26,922 nt of DNA from Candidatus Aminicenantota bacterium (lineage in GTDB: Bacteria > Acidobacteriota > Aminicenantia > S016-38). The notes beneath the pieces are model-generated. The model ran no database searches, had not been told where the DNA came from, and saw only the letters and a program-made list of their open reading frames with translations. Of the stretch, positions 14,456 to 22,784 are shown piece by piece; within the stretch, counting starts at the first letter, position 1; every line of letters starts with the position of its first letter. The DNA lies in contig JAMOUL010000294.1 in NCBI GenBank assembly GCA_027062035.1, positions 1 through 26,922 of the forward strand, read 5' to 3'. The position numbers were made by a program, and so were the translations under genes.

Positions 14456-16018
14456 GTGAAAATAATAAAGCTTTATTTCCCCTCTATCCTGGTTTCCCTA
14501 TGGGGGGGAATTTCTATAGCGGTATTTTTGTTTCTTTTAAATTACCCTTCCTTTGATATTTCCTATATCTTTATAGTTGGAGTTTATTTCCTTATATTTT
14601 TATTTCCCCTGATCATAATTTCTACCTTCGTAAGAGCGATATTTGGTGGGGAAATTTCAGCTTTGAACTCCAGATACCTGTGCGGATTGTTTTTTATCGT
14701 CTCGATTTTTCTGGCCCTTGCGGTTTATCTTAATCTGCCTTATTTTAGAAATCTTCTTCCGCAGAAAGCTTATTTTACAGTAGCTGGCCTGGGAATAGTC
14801 TTTGCTGTTATTGCCCTTTTAAGCCTTTCCCTTATCCAGCGGAAAAGCAGGGTAGTTTTTGTAATTTTTTATGTTCTTGCGGTGCTTTCGGTGCTTTCCT
14901 TTACCTACATGGTAAATTCATTTCAAAAAAATGAAGAGGTTAAAAACCTTCCCTTTCAGCTTCAACCTCCGGAAAGGAGAGTGGTTGTTATATATATGGA
15001 AGGGCTTTCCCTCGAAGACGTTTTGAAGATATCCGAGAAGGTGGAGTTGCCCAATTTTTCATATCTACTGGAAAGGGGAGCCTGGGGTAAAGTGTCTTCA
15101 CCTGAACCATGTTCTTCAGAGGTGACCTTTTATTCATTCTTAAGAGGAAAAACACCCGGGGAGACCGGATACACTTCTTCCTTCATGTATTCCATAGCCG
15201 GAAGAGGAGAACTCAGAATCCTTCCAAGATGGATGCTATTTCAGGGACTCAAAAAGTTGAAGATAATCAGGGTTAAGGGAAGGATCAAAAGACCCAACGA
15301 TGGAATCGTAAAGCTTGTCAGAAAGACCGGTGCCAGAGCTTCTACTGTTGAGGCTGAAGTTGTTCCTCTCAGGGAAGATTTAGTGATATCAATTTTCCCG
15401 AAGGCAAAAAGGAAAAGCTGGCAATTTAAAGTTTTGCTGGATGCATTAAGCAGGGATAATTTTGTGGCAGAGCAGGCTATAAAACTAATGGGAAAACGCA
15501 AACTAATAGTTGTTAAATTCCAGGGAATGAGGGATATAAAAGTCCATTTTCTGCGCTATACATCCGGGTATTATCCCTTTGTCAGCCCGGAAAATCTGGA
15601 AAAGTATATGGATACTGTGGAAAAATATTATCAGTTTTATGACCATATAATAGGAAGGTTCCTGACGCTATCTTCAGCAGAGGATCTTCTTCTTATAGTT
15701 TCTCCCTTTTCTGTGGATCCCCTTCCCCCATGGAGGTCCTATCTGGAAGTTTTGCTGGGGGATAAATTTGTATGCGGAGATTATTTTGACTGTCCTCAGG
15801 GGGTTTATTTTGCCTTTTCCAAATACATTTCCCCTAAAAACACCTCAATAAACCTTCTGGATTTTGTGCCCACCATATCGTATTTTCTGGGTTTACCGGT
15901 GGAGAAAGATTCCAGGGGAAGGGTGGTTTCAGAAATTTTCAATAAGGAGTTTTCCTTTGAAAATCCAGTTTTCTTCATACACACCTATTCAAGAATCCTT
16001 GAGGAGGGCAGAAGATAG
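14456..16018 (+). CDS. Membrane protein with alkaline-phosphatase-superfamily domain, active site altered
   Basis: The start is the GTG directly after the preceding TGA. The protein has 520 residues: about five membrane segments (8-29, 35-60, 75-94, 106-126, 132-152), then from 175 a domain with the outline of the type I phosphodiesterase/alkaline phosphatase superfamily. The phrase LPNFSYLLERGAWGKVSSPEPCSSEVTF, covering 198-225, matches the family's LPN...L...G..G...S..P.. pattern, followed by RGKTPGETGY (230-239). The first metal ligand position is E182 (MEGLS) instead of DG, S220 or S221 would be the nucleophile, and the usual SDHG ligand motif is replaced by SPFS in the late LLLIVSPFSVDP. 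It may therefore be an atypical enzyme or an inactive relative. The substrate is unknown; envelope lipid or glycan modification is a guess. Confidence 0.72.
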   Translation: MKIIKLYFPSILVSLWGGISIAVFLFLLNYPSFDISYIFIVGVYFLIFLFPLIIISTFVRAIFGGEISALNSRYLCGLFFIVSIFLALAVYLNLPYFRNLLPQKAYFTVAGLGIVFAVIALLSLSLIQRKSRVVFVIFYVLAVLSVLSFTYMVNSFQKNEEVKNLPFQLQPPERRVVVIYMEGLSLEDVLKISEKVELPNFSYLLERGAWGKVSSPEPCSSEVTFYSFLRGKTPGETGYTSSFMYSIAGRGELRILPRWMLFQGLKKLKIIRVKGRIKRPNDGIVKLVRKTGARASTVEAEVVPLREDLVISIFPKAKRKSWQFKVLLDALSRDNFVAEQAIKLMGKRKLIVVKFQGMRDIKVHFLRYTSGYYPFVSPENLEKYMDTVEKYYQFYDHIIGRFLTLSSAEDLLLIVSPFSVDPLPPWRSYLEVLLGDKFVCGDYFDCPQGVYFAFSKYISPKNTSINLLDFVPTISYFLGLPVEKDSRGRVVSEIFNKEFSFENPVFFIHTYSRILEEGRR

Positions 16019-17006
16019 CCTTTCTTATTGGTTTGAGGAGGGGAAAAGGATACTTCGTCTCGATAACTGCCCTCTGAAAAAGCTTGCTGGTGAGGTGGCC
16101 AGACTCTCTACCCTTCTTATTTCCGGAAAAAGAGGAAATTACATGGAAGATGAAGGCCTTTTAAAGGCGTATTTTTCCTTTTTCTTTCCCCAGGGATTTT
16201 ACAGAACCTTTTTTGTCCTTGACGAAATCCTGCGCCTCACGGATTACTCCCCGGCTGAGGGATTGAAGCTCAACGATTTTGGCTCTGGCCCGGGAGCTTC
16301 CCTTCTGGCTGCCTATGAAGTTTTTAAACGCTGGAACCCCGGGCTTCTTGGAATGGAAAGATCAACAAAGGCAATTCGTTTGCTTAAAGAACTGGCGGAG
16401 AAAAGAATAGACAACATCAGAATTAGGAAAGGGGATTTTACAAAATACAGGGATTCCGGAAACATTGCTATTTTTTCTTCAGCCATTTCTGAAATTGGTA
16501 GAAATTCCCGTTTTATCAGAAGCGTGATGGACTCCCATGAAATTCTGGTAATTATAGAACCGGGATGGAGGCAGGGGTATGAGTTGGTCATGGAGATTTC
16601 CCGAATTCTGGGAATGGAGCCTCTGCTGCCATGCCTTGGAGCAACCTGTTCTCTTAAGGGAAAGGATTGGTGCCATGCAGCTCTTCCCTTTTCCTTTCCT
16701 GAACTTACACTGAGGGTTAATTCCCTTCTGAGGCACAAATTAAGGTACCTGAAATTTACATATGGGGTGTTTTCATCGAAGATAAAATTGAAAAAGTCTG
16801 GAGCCAGAATAATTTCTCCCCTTTTAAAGGAAAAGGGGAAGGAAAGTTTCCTCGTATGTGAGAGGGGACGGGTTGTGAGGATCGAAAGATTGAAAAATCA
16901 GGCCTGTGGAGATTTTGATTACGTAAGTTGCTGTGATTTAATATCCTATGAAGGAGAAAAGAAGGGGAATGCCATAAGGTTAAAGGAGTTGAAGATAATA
17001 AGATGA
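15999..17006 (+). CDS. Rsm22-like SAM-dependent methyltransferase with cysteine cluster
   Basis: The family (Rsm22/METTL17) is linked to the small ribosomal subunit. The protein has about 335 residues from TTG 15999; no ATG fits and this start is uncertain. Visible: helical N-terminus, SAM-binding LNDFGSGPGASLLAA (91-105), EPGWRQGYELV (187-197), and the cysteine set C212-x4-C217-x7-C225 (CLGATC...DWCHAALPF), with further Cys at 287, 303, 311 and 312. Family members use four cysteines for an iron-sulfur cluster. It overlaps the previous gene by 20 bp and ends in an ATGA overlap with the DUF72 gene. Its place before a CCA-adding enzyme supports a translation-related role. Confidence 0.82.
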   Translation: MRRAEDSLSYWFEEGKRILRLDNCPLKKLAGEVARLSTLLISGKRGNYMEDEGLLKAYFSFFFPQGFYRTFFVLDEILRLTDYSPAEGLKLNDFGSGPGASLLAAYEVFKRWNPGLLGMERSTKAIRLLKELAEKRIDNIRIRKGDFTKYRDSGNIAIFSSAISEIGRNSRFIRSVMDSHEILVIIEPGWRQGYELVMEISRILGMEPLLPCLGATCSLKGKDWCHAALPFSFPELTLRVNSLLRHKLRYLKFTYGVFSSKIKLKKSGARIISPLLKEKGKESFLVCERGRVVRIERLKNQACGDFDYVSCCDLISYEGEKKGNAIRLKELKIIR

Positions 17007-17689
17007 AAATTGGTTGTGCAGGATTTTGTGAAGGCCGGAGCCGGTATTTTAAAGAGTTTAATGTGGTTGAAGTACAGCAGACATTTTATAATCCTGTCCC
17101 GTTGTCCACACTAAAGCGGTGGAGAGAGGAGGCTCCTGTATCCTTCGAATTTACCCTGAAGGCACTTCAGGTTATAACCCACCCTGTGACCTCTCCAACT
17201 TACAGGCGCTTTAAAGGAAAGAAACCATCGAAGGGAGGATTTTTTCTCCCGTGTAAGGAAGTGTTTCAGGCATGGGAGATGACCCTGGAAGAGGCCCGGG
17301 TTCTCGAAGCCGATATAATAATATTCCAGCTTCCTCCAAGTTTCTGTCCCACAGAGGAAAACTTTAAAAACATGGATAGATTTTTCAGGTTTATAGAAAG
17401 GGAAAACCTTAAGCTTGGAATAGAGGTCAGGTGTAAAGAGTGGAAGGGAAATATAAATAGATTATGCGAAGAATTTGGGCTCTTCCATGTTGTGGACCCC
17501 TTTTCCTGGGAGACCGAATGCGGAGATGTGAGATATTTCAGGCTACATGGAAAGGGCGGGTACAGGTATAGGTTTACAGAAGAGGATTTCAGAGAACTGA
17601 AGAATAAAGTGGATAAGGAAACCTATGTAATTTTTAATAATATTTATTCACTGGAAGATGCGAGAAGATTTAAAGATTTTATCATCTAA
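17003..17689 (+). CDS. DUF72 (YecE-like) family protein
   Basis: The protein has 228 residues and is soluble. Family signs are the opening KIGCAGFCEGRSRYF, the FNVVEVQQTFYNPVP strand (19-33; usually VE-x-NxTFY), FEFTLKALQVITHP (49-62), IIFQLPPSF (105-113) and the C-terminal DVRYFRLHGKGGYRY and VIFNN. DUF72 proteins have a TIM-barrel-like fold and no settled biochemical role. The usual Asn of the NxTFY motif is Gln here (QQTFY), a small deviation. It is coupled to the Rsm22-like gene by ATGA and overlaps the CCA-adding enzyme by 32 bp, so the three are probably co-expressed. Confidence 0.85.
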   Translation: MKIGCAGFCEGRSRYFKEFNVVEVQQTFYNPVPLSTLKRWREEAPVSFEFTLKALQVITHPVTSPTYRRFKGKKPSKGGFFLPCKEVFQAWEMTLEEARVLEADIIIFQLPPSFCPTEENFKNMDRFFRFIERENLKLGIEVRCKEWKGNINRLCEEFGLFHVVDPFSWETECGDVRYFRLHGKGGYRYRFTEEDFRELKNKVDKETYVIFNNIYSLEDARRFKDFII

Positions 17690-19121
17690 GATCCCACACA
17701 GGGACTTCTTTGTATCTATTTTTGGGCGGGACGTCTATCTTGTGGGTGGAGGAGTAAGGGATCTTCTTATGGGAAAGGAAATAAAGGAAGAAGATTTTCT
17801 CATAACCAACCATACCATAGAGAAAATAATAGAGAAGTTGAGCCCTTATGGAAAGATAAACCTTGTAGGAAAGAGCTTTGCAGTTCTTAAATTTCACTAT
17901 AAGGGAGAGATTATAGAGATTGCAATACCTCGAAAGGAGAGAAAAGCTTCTGACTCGTCCTATTCCCATAAGAACTTTGTGGTAGAAGCAGACCCCTCTC
18001 TGCCGGTGGAGGAAGATCTGAGAAGAAGGGATTTTACAGTAAATAGTATGGCTATGAGGTTGATGGATATGGAGATTGTAGACCCCTTAGGAGGAAGGGA
18101 GGACCTTAAAAGGAAAATATTAAGAATGACAAATCCAGAGGCCTTTTCCGATGATCCACTTAGAGTTCTAAGAGCAGCGCGGTTTGCTGCAAAGCTGAAT
18201 TTCAAAATTGACCCTGAAATTTACGAGAGGTCCAAACCGGTTTCTTTTGTGGATATACCTTCGGAAAGGGTTCTTGAGGAGATTTATAAGATCCATGAAA
18301 CGGAAAGCCCGGAAAGGGGCTGGGAGGAGTTTCTCCCACTTACGGTTCTGGAAAAACTCTTTCCAGAGCTTTATCTTCTCACCTTCTGGATACAGGATGG
18401 GGTTTTTCATCCTGAGACCGATAGTATGGGCAATCATACGATATGGCCCCATACACTTCTTACCATAATGCAGGCGGGAAGACTTGCAAATATCTTTTCG
18501 CTTGAGCTTCCACAGCGTCAGGCCCTTTTGTTTGGGGCTCTTCTCCATGACATAGCAAAACCTTCCTGCAGTAAATGGGAATGGAGAGACAATAGACTTG
18601 TGATCAGAAGTATGGGGCATGATGTTGAAGGAGAGAAGATGGCTGAAGAATTCTGTGACAAACTGGGTATTCATTCTTATAGAGGATATCCTCTGAGGAA
18701 ACGTATTCTGAAACTTGTGAGGACCCATCACAGGCCCTCTGAAATTTACAATCAGAGGGAAAACGTAACGCGAAGGGCCTTCAACAGGCTTTCCAAGGAG
18801 CTGGAAGGTGAATATATACTGGCTATTTTACTTGATGCAGCCGACAGGAATGCCAGGGGAGAGCCGCCTTTAAAGGAACTTGACCCTCCAGGAAAATGGC
18901 TTGTAAACAAATTCGAAGAATTCAAGGCAAAGGAAGCGATAAAACCCCTTGTATATGGTAGAGACCTGATCGCTATTGGATTTAAACCCGGTCCTAAACT
19001 GGGGGCCGTTCTAAAACGCCTTTATGAAATGCAGCTTGATGGAGAGTTTGAGACCAGAGAAGAGGGAATTGCCCTTGCAGAGAAAGTTTCAATGGATCTT
19101 TTCGGAAAACCCAGGGTTTGA
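17658..19121 (+). CDS. cca: CCA-adding tRNA nucleotidyltransferase with HD domain
   Basis: It adds or repairs the 3' CCA of tRNAs without a template. The protein has 487 residues, longer than the E. coli enzyme. The class II head has VYLVGGGVRDLLMG (26-39), RRDFTVNSMAM (123-133), the DPLRVLRAARFAAKLNF segment (166-182) and SERVLEEIYKI (202-212). The second part is an HD domain: HPETDSMGNHTIWPHT, then LLHDIAKP with H297-D298, and GHD (H321-D322). The usual metal pair DxD is E44-E-D46. Class II relatives include poly(A) polymerases, so CCA versus A-adding specificity is inferred. The tmRNA here does not encode CCA, so such an enzyme is needed. The start lies inside DUF72. Confidence 0.88.
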   Translation: MREDLKILSSKIPHRDFFVSIFGRDVYLVGGGVRDLLMGKEIKEEDFLITNHTIEKIIEKLSPYGKINLVGKSFAVLKFHYKGEIIEIAIPRKERKASDSSYSHKNFVVEADPSLPVEEDLRRRDFTVNSMAMRLMDMEIVDPLGGREDLKRKILRMTNPEAFSDDPLRVLRAARFAAKLNFKIDPEIYERSKPVSFVDIPSERVLEEIYKIHETESPERGWEEFLPLTVLEKLFPELYLLTFWIQDGVFHPETDSMGNHTIWPHTLLTIMQAGRLANIFSLELPQRQALLFGALLHDIAKPSCSKWEWRDNRLVIRSMGHDVEGEKMAEEFCDKLGIHSYRGYPLRKRILKLVRTHHRPSEIYNQRENVTRRAFNRLSKELEGEYILAILLDAADRNARGEPPLKELDPPGKWLVNKFEEFKAKEAIKPLVYGRDLIAIGFKPGPKLGAVLKRLYEMQLDGEFETREEGIALAEKVSMDLFGKPRV

Positions 19122-19133
19122 GGAGGAGAAAAA

Positions 19134-20369
19134 ATGCTGGAGTTTCAAAGGGAAAAGACAGTTAACGGGATGGATGTGATCCTGATAGAAAGACCCTATT
19201 CACCCATGGTCAGTTTTCAGATATGGGTAAGAGCGGGATCTAAGTACGAAAGGCCAGGGATAACGGGGATCAGTCATATGATAGAACATATGATGTTTAA
19301 AGGCTCTGCCCATTATGGACCTCAGGAACACGCCAGAAAGGTTCAGGAAATGGGAGGAGAATTTAATGCCTTCACAAGCCATGATAAAACGGTTTATTAC
19401 GAGAATATAGCTCCCATATATCTTGAGAAGATTATAGAGATGGAAGCGGATAGGTTTCTTCGTCCTCTTTTCGACGAGGAAGAATTTCTAAGGGAAAGGG
19501 ATGTGGTAATGGAGGAACGCTTGATGAGAACGGATAATTCCCCTCAGGGCAAAGCCCTTGAAGAGCTATTTGCCCTGAGTTTTATAGCACATCCCTACCA
19601 CTGGCCTGTAATAGGCTGGAAATCAGATATTGCTTCATATACCAGGGAAAAACTTCTTGAATATTTCAAAGAAAGATACTCGCCCTCCAGCATTTTCTTC
19701 GTGGTAAGTGGTAATGTTTCTCTTGAGAAGACCCTCTCCATGCTTAACAGATATTTTGGAAGCTGGGAAGGGAATTCCGGGAGGGATCCCCTGATTTCAG
19801 AAGAACCGCCCCAGAAAGGAAATCGCTGGTCTGAGGTTATAATGGAGGTGGAGGTTCCCTTTATTTTTATATCATATGTGCTTCCAGGCTATTCACACAG
19901 GCATTTTCCTCTTATTTCAGTTCTTGACAGAATTATAACCACAGGGGAAAGTTCAAGGCTATGGCAAAACCTGGTGCACAGGCAGGAACTTGCCATAAGC
20001 GCCGGTGGAGGTGTTTATCCTCTTGGAGATTACAGTTTGCTCTTTATTTACGCAATAGCTAAAGAAGGCAATTCTCTTGCAGAGCTTGAGAAGTCCATAG
20101 TTAATATCCTTCAGGAAAGTAGAATTACTGAAAGGGAAATGGAGAAAGCAAGAAATCAGGTGCTTGCAGAAACCTTTTCATCCCTTGAGAGATCATTTTA
20201 CACAGGCCTTATGGCAGGAGAAGGGTATTTAAATTCAGGAGACCCTTCTCTTTACTGGAAACACCTTGAGTTGCTGAAGGAAGCCACCAGGGAAGACATC
20301 AGACAGGTGTGGGAAGAATATCTTAAGGAGGGCAGGAGAAACACCGTTTTTATCAGGGGGAAAGGATGA
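19134..20369 (+). CDS. M16B zinc metallopeptidase, catalytic subunit
   Basis: The protein has 411 residues and a GAGGAGGAG ribosome site. The inverted zinc motif is intact: H48-M-I-E51-H52 (SHMIEHMMFKGS). The third ligand is E127 or E128 in ERDVVMEER. FNAFTSHDKTVYY (78-88) is the usual following strand. No signal peptide is seen, so it is probably cytoplasmic. It is followed, with an ATGA overlap, by a second M16 protein lacking the zinc site. This catalytic/non-catalytic pair is the known heterodimeric M16B arrangement (like mitochondrial processing peptidase beta and alpha). Substrates are likely peptides or unfolded segments. Confidence 0.93.
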   Translation: MLEFQREKTVNGMDVILIERPYSPMVSFQIWVRAGSKYERPGITGISHMIEHMMFKGSAHYGPQEHARKVQEMGGEFNAFTSHDKTVYYENIAPIYLEKIIEMEADRFLRPLFDEEEFLRERDVVMEERLMRTDNSPQGKALEELFALSFIAHPYHWPVIGWKSDIASYTREKLLEYFKERYSPSSIFFVVSGNVSLEKTLSMLNRYFGSWEGNSGRDPLISEEPPQKGNRWSEVIMEVEVPFIFISYVLPGYSHRHFPLISVLDRIITTGESSRLWQNLVHRQELAISAGGGVYPLGDYSLLFIYAIAKEGNSLAELEKSIVNILQESRITEREMEKARNQVLAETFSSLERSFYTGLMAGEGYLNSGDPSLYWKHLELLKEATREDIRQVWEEYLKEGRRNTVFIRGKG

Positions 20370-21643
20370 TTTTTGAAAGGAATATTACGGTTATAGATGG
20401 AGTAAAGGTAGGCATACATAAAAGGGAGGGTGAAACTCTATATGGCGAGATTATTCTTCTTGGGGGTAGAGCCTTTGACCCTCCGGGGAAGGAGGGAGTA
20501 TCCAATCTTATGGCCTCTCTTTTTTACCGTGGATGCGGGAAAACTTCCTACGAGGAAATAATAGAAAAACTGGAAGGAATGGGGGCATCTCTGAATGTTT
20601 CCGCATCTTCGGAAGCAATAACTGTGAGCTTCTGGACAATGAAGAGGTTTGCCGATGAAACTATAAACATTCTGGTGGATTGTCTTTTGAATCCCGAATT
20701 TTCCAGTGAGGAACTGGAGAAGGAAGTGGAAAGGAGCATCACAGAGCTTAAGAGGAATTGGGACATTCCAGAGGCCGCTGCTTCAATGATATTTTCTAAA
20801 AAGGTCTTTGAACCTCACCCCTATTCCAGACAGGAAAACAGGAGAAGTTTGAGGGCTATACAGAGGAAAGACCTTATTGCCAAAAAGGAAGAGGTATTCA
20901 GACGGAACAGAGCAGTTGCGGTATTAAGTGGAGCGCATGATGATCACATGGGAGCTGTCACCCGGATCATTTCTGCCCTGAATGAGGGAGGTAAAAGGCC
21001 TTATCTTCAGGAACCCGGGCTTAAAGGGGAGCAAAGAATATATTTTTACCTCAAGGAAGATGCAGAGCAAACTCAATTAAGAATGGGACATCCCTCCTTT
21101 CCAAGGAAATTTCCCTTCTACGAAGCTGCGATTATATTTAATTACATCCTTGGAGGAGGTGGGTTTTCCTCCCGTTTGATGGAAAGGGTGAGGGCAAAGG
21201 GAGGGTTAACCTACTCTATTAGATCCTCCTTTTCCCCAATGCTTTTTGGAGGTTTGTTTTCAATCTCTACCTTTACCAGGCCGGAAACAACAGCTCTTAT
21301 GGTGGAAGAGATTATAGCCGAGATCAATCTTACTCTGGAGAGAGGGGTAAGTGATGAAGAGGTGAAGAAAGCCCAGGGATATTTCCTCGGACATTTTCCC
21401 CTTGGACTTGAGACCCCATCTCAGGTGGGTTCCCTGCTTTCCGGAATGCTCTATTATGACCTGGAGGATGATTATCCTGAGAGGTTTCTTGAAAGGATAA
21501 AGGAGCTTTCAGCCTCAAAGGTTAATGATGTGGCAAGGAATCTAATAAAGCCTGAATCCTTTACAATTGTAGCTGTAGGAAGCAGAGTTGCCATGGAGGA
21601 GCTGAAGAAGATTGGAAAAATTTCCCTGGTGGAACCAGAATAA
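20366..21643 (+). CDS. M16B peptidase-like protein, non-catalytic subunit
   Basis: The protein has 425 residues and the M16 fold throughout, but at the zinc-site position reads N47-L-M-A50-S51 (SNLMASLFYRG) where HxxEH is expected, so it cannot bind the catalytic zinc. The C-terminal half keeps ILGGGGFSSRLMERVRAKGGLTYS (261-284, split here by the family pattern into GGGGFSSRLMERVR and GGLTYS), with the Arg and Y283 that in heterodimeric M16B enzymes complete the partner's substrate site. It starts within the stop of the catalytic subunit, so equal amounts are probably made. Loss of the motif is normal for this subunit type, not a sign of decay. Confidence 0.92.
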   Translation: MIFERNITVIDGVKVGIHKREGETLYGEIILLGGRAFDPPGKEGVSNLMASLFYRGCGKTSYEEIIEKLEGMGASLNVSASSEAITVSFWTMKRFADETINILVDCLLNPEFSSEELEKEVERSITELKRNWDIPEAAASMIFSKKVFEPHPYSRQENRRSLRAIQRKDLIAKKEEVFRRNRAVAVLSGAHDDHMGAVTRIISALNEGGKRPYLQEPGLKGEQRIYFYLKEDAEQTQLRMGHPSFPRKFPFYEAAIIFNYILGGGGFSSRLMERVRAKGGLTYSIRSSFSPMLFGGLFSISTFTRPETTALMVEEIIAEINLTLERGVSDEEVKKAQGYFLGHFPLGLETPSQVGSLLSGMLYYDLEDDYPERFLERIKELSASKVNDVARNLIKPESFTIVAVGSRVAMEELKKIGKISLVEPE

Positions 21644-21659
21644 AATAGGAGGGAAAAAG

Positions 21660-22784
21660 ATGTCTGAGGTTTTAATTCTTGGAGGAGGGAAACAGGGAAG
21701 CTTTGTGGCAAAAAAACTGGGGGAATGGGATATCCCCACGACTGTGTGGGATATCTCTCCTGAAGTTCTGCAAAGGGTGTCCCTCTGGCCAAATGTAAAT
21801 GTTGAGAAAAGAAATTTTTTCAGGGTGGAAAATCTTGCAAGGGAACTGAATAGATTTGATGTGGTGGTTGAATCCCTCCCGGGAGAGCTTGGGTTTAAAG
21901 CGCTTCAGCATCTTGTATCCCTGGGCAAAAAGGTGGTTAGTATATCCTTTATGAAGGAGGATTATTTCCTTCTGGAAGAGGATGCGCGAAGGAATGGAGC
22001 CACTGTTATTCCGGATTGTGCCCTTGCCCCGGGACTCACAAACCTTCTTCTTGCTAATGGAATATCAAGGTTGGGAACAGTTTACAGGGGGCTTATACTG
22101 ATAGGAGGTCTTCCTGCCCGTCCCGTTCCTCCTTTCTATCATAATATAACATGGTCTACATATGACCTTATTGAGGAGTATAAAAGACCGGCAAGGGTGA
22201 GAAAAGACGGGATTATTAGAGAGGTCAACCCCCTTTCTGATATCAAACCGGAAATTGGTTTTCCCGTCTCTGACCTTGTTTCCTTTCCCACAGATGGTTT
22301 AAGAAGCCTGCTCCGTACAACCAGTATACCTGACCTCGAGGAAAGAACCATCCGTTATTCCAGCCATGTAGAAAGGATGAAGGTCCTCGATGAGCTGGGT
22401 TTCTTTGATGAAGAGCAGATTGCGCTTCTGAATGCTTCCTATCCCATTAGATATATAACTGCCATGGTGATCGAGAATAAATTTACCACAATTCCCCAGG
22501 AGGATATCGTCCTTGGCCGGGTAGAGGTCAGAGGAGAGTCCCTTGCTTACATTTATGAAATATCCGGGGAATACGATTATGAAAGAGGTTTTTCTGCCAT
22601 GAGCAGGTCATCGGGCACTCCTGCGGCAGTTTTCGTTAAGTTCCTCCTGGAAAGGGACATTAATCAGACAGGAATTCTTCCTCTGGAATTTTTCGGAGAT
22701 AGGGAAGACATCCTGTATAGAACGGTTCAGGAGTTGAAAAGGGAAGGGATTCTTATAAGGGAGAAGAAGAAACCTTTAAAATAA
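21660..22784 (+). CDS. Saccharopine/lysine-6-dehydrogenase-like oxidoreductase
   Basis: The protein has 374 residues from the ATG at 21660, preceded by AGGAGGG; an in-frame ATG at 21612 lies inside the M16 gene and is not preferred. It is an NAD(P)-dependent Rossmann protein: VLILGGGKQGSFVAKKL (4-20), VVESLPGELG (69-78), IPDCALAPGLTNLL (117-130) and IGGLPARPVPPFYHN (148-162). The last two are typical of the saccharopine dehydrogenase/lysine 6-dehydrogenase group. The substrate is an amino acid, but which one cannot be fixed. dapF elsewhere in the window shows DAP-pathway lysine synthesis, so a saccharopine route is not implied; lysine catabolism or a modified-amino-acid step is possible. Its end overlaps the opposite GT2 gene by 9 bp. 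Confidence 0.8.
   Translation: MSEVLILGGGKQGSFVAKKLGEWDIPTTVWDISPEVLQRVSLWPNVNVEKRNFFRVENLARELNRFDVVVESLPGELGFKALQHLVSLGKKVVSISFMKEDYFLLEEDARRNGATVIPDCALAPGLTNLLLANGISRLGTVYRGLILIGGLPARPVPPFYHNITWSTYDLIEEYKRPARVRKDGIIREVNPLSDIKPEIGFPVSDLVSFPTDGLRSLLRTTSIPDLEERTIRYSSHVERMKVLDELGFFDEEQIALLNASYPIRYITAMVIENKFTTIPQEDIVLGRVEVRGESLAYIYEISGEYDYERGFSAMSRSSGTPAAVFVKFLLERDINQTGILPLEFFGDREDILYRTVQELKREGILIREKKKPLK

Noticed and set aside
18168..18731. 187-codon minus-strand frame inside cca
   Set aside because: It lies opposite conserved HD-domain and nucleotidyltransferase codons; composition is that of an antisense shadow.
20366..21643. Second M16 gene as a decayed pseudogene because HxxEH is lost
   Set aside because: Its length, reading frame and LTYS region are intact, and loss of the zinc motif is normal for the partner subunit of M16B heterodimers.
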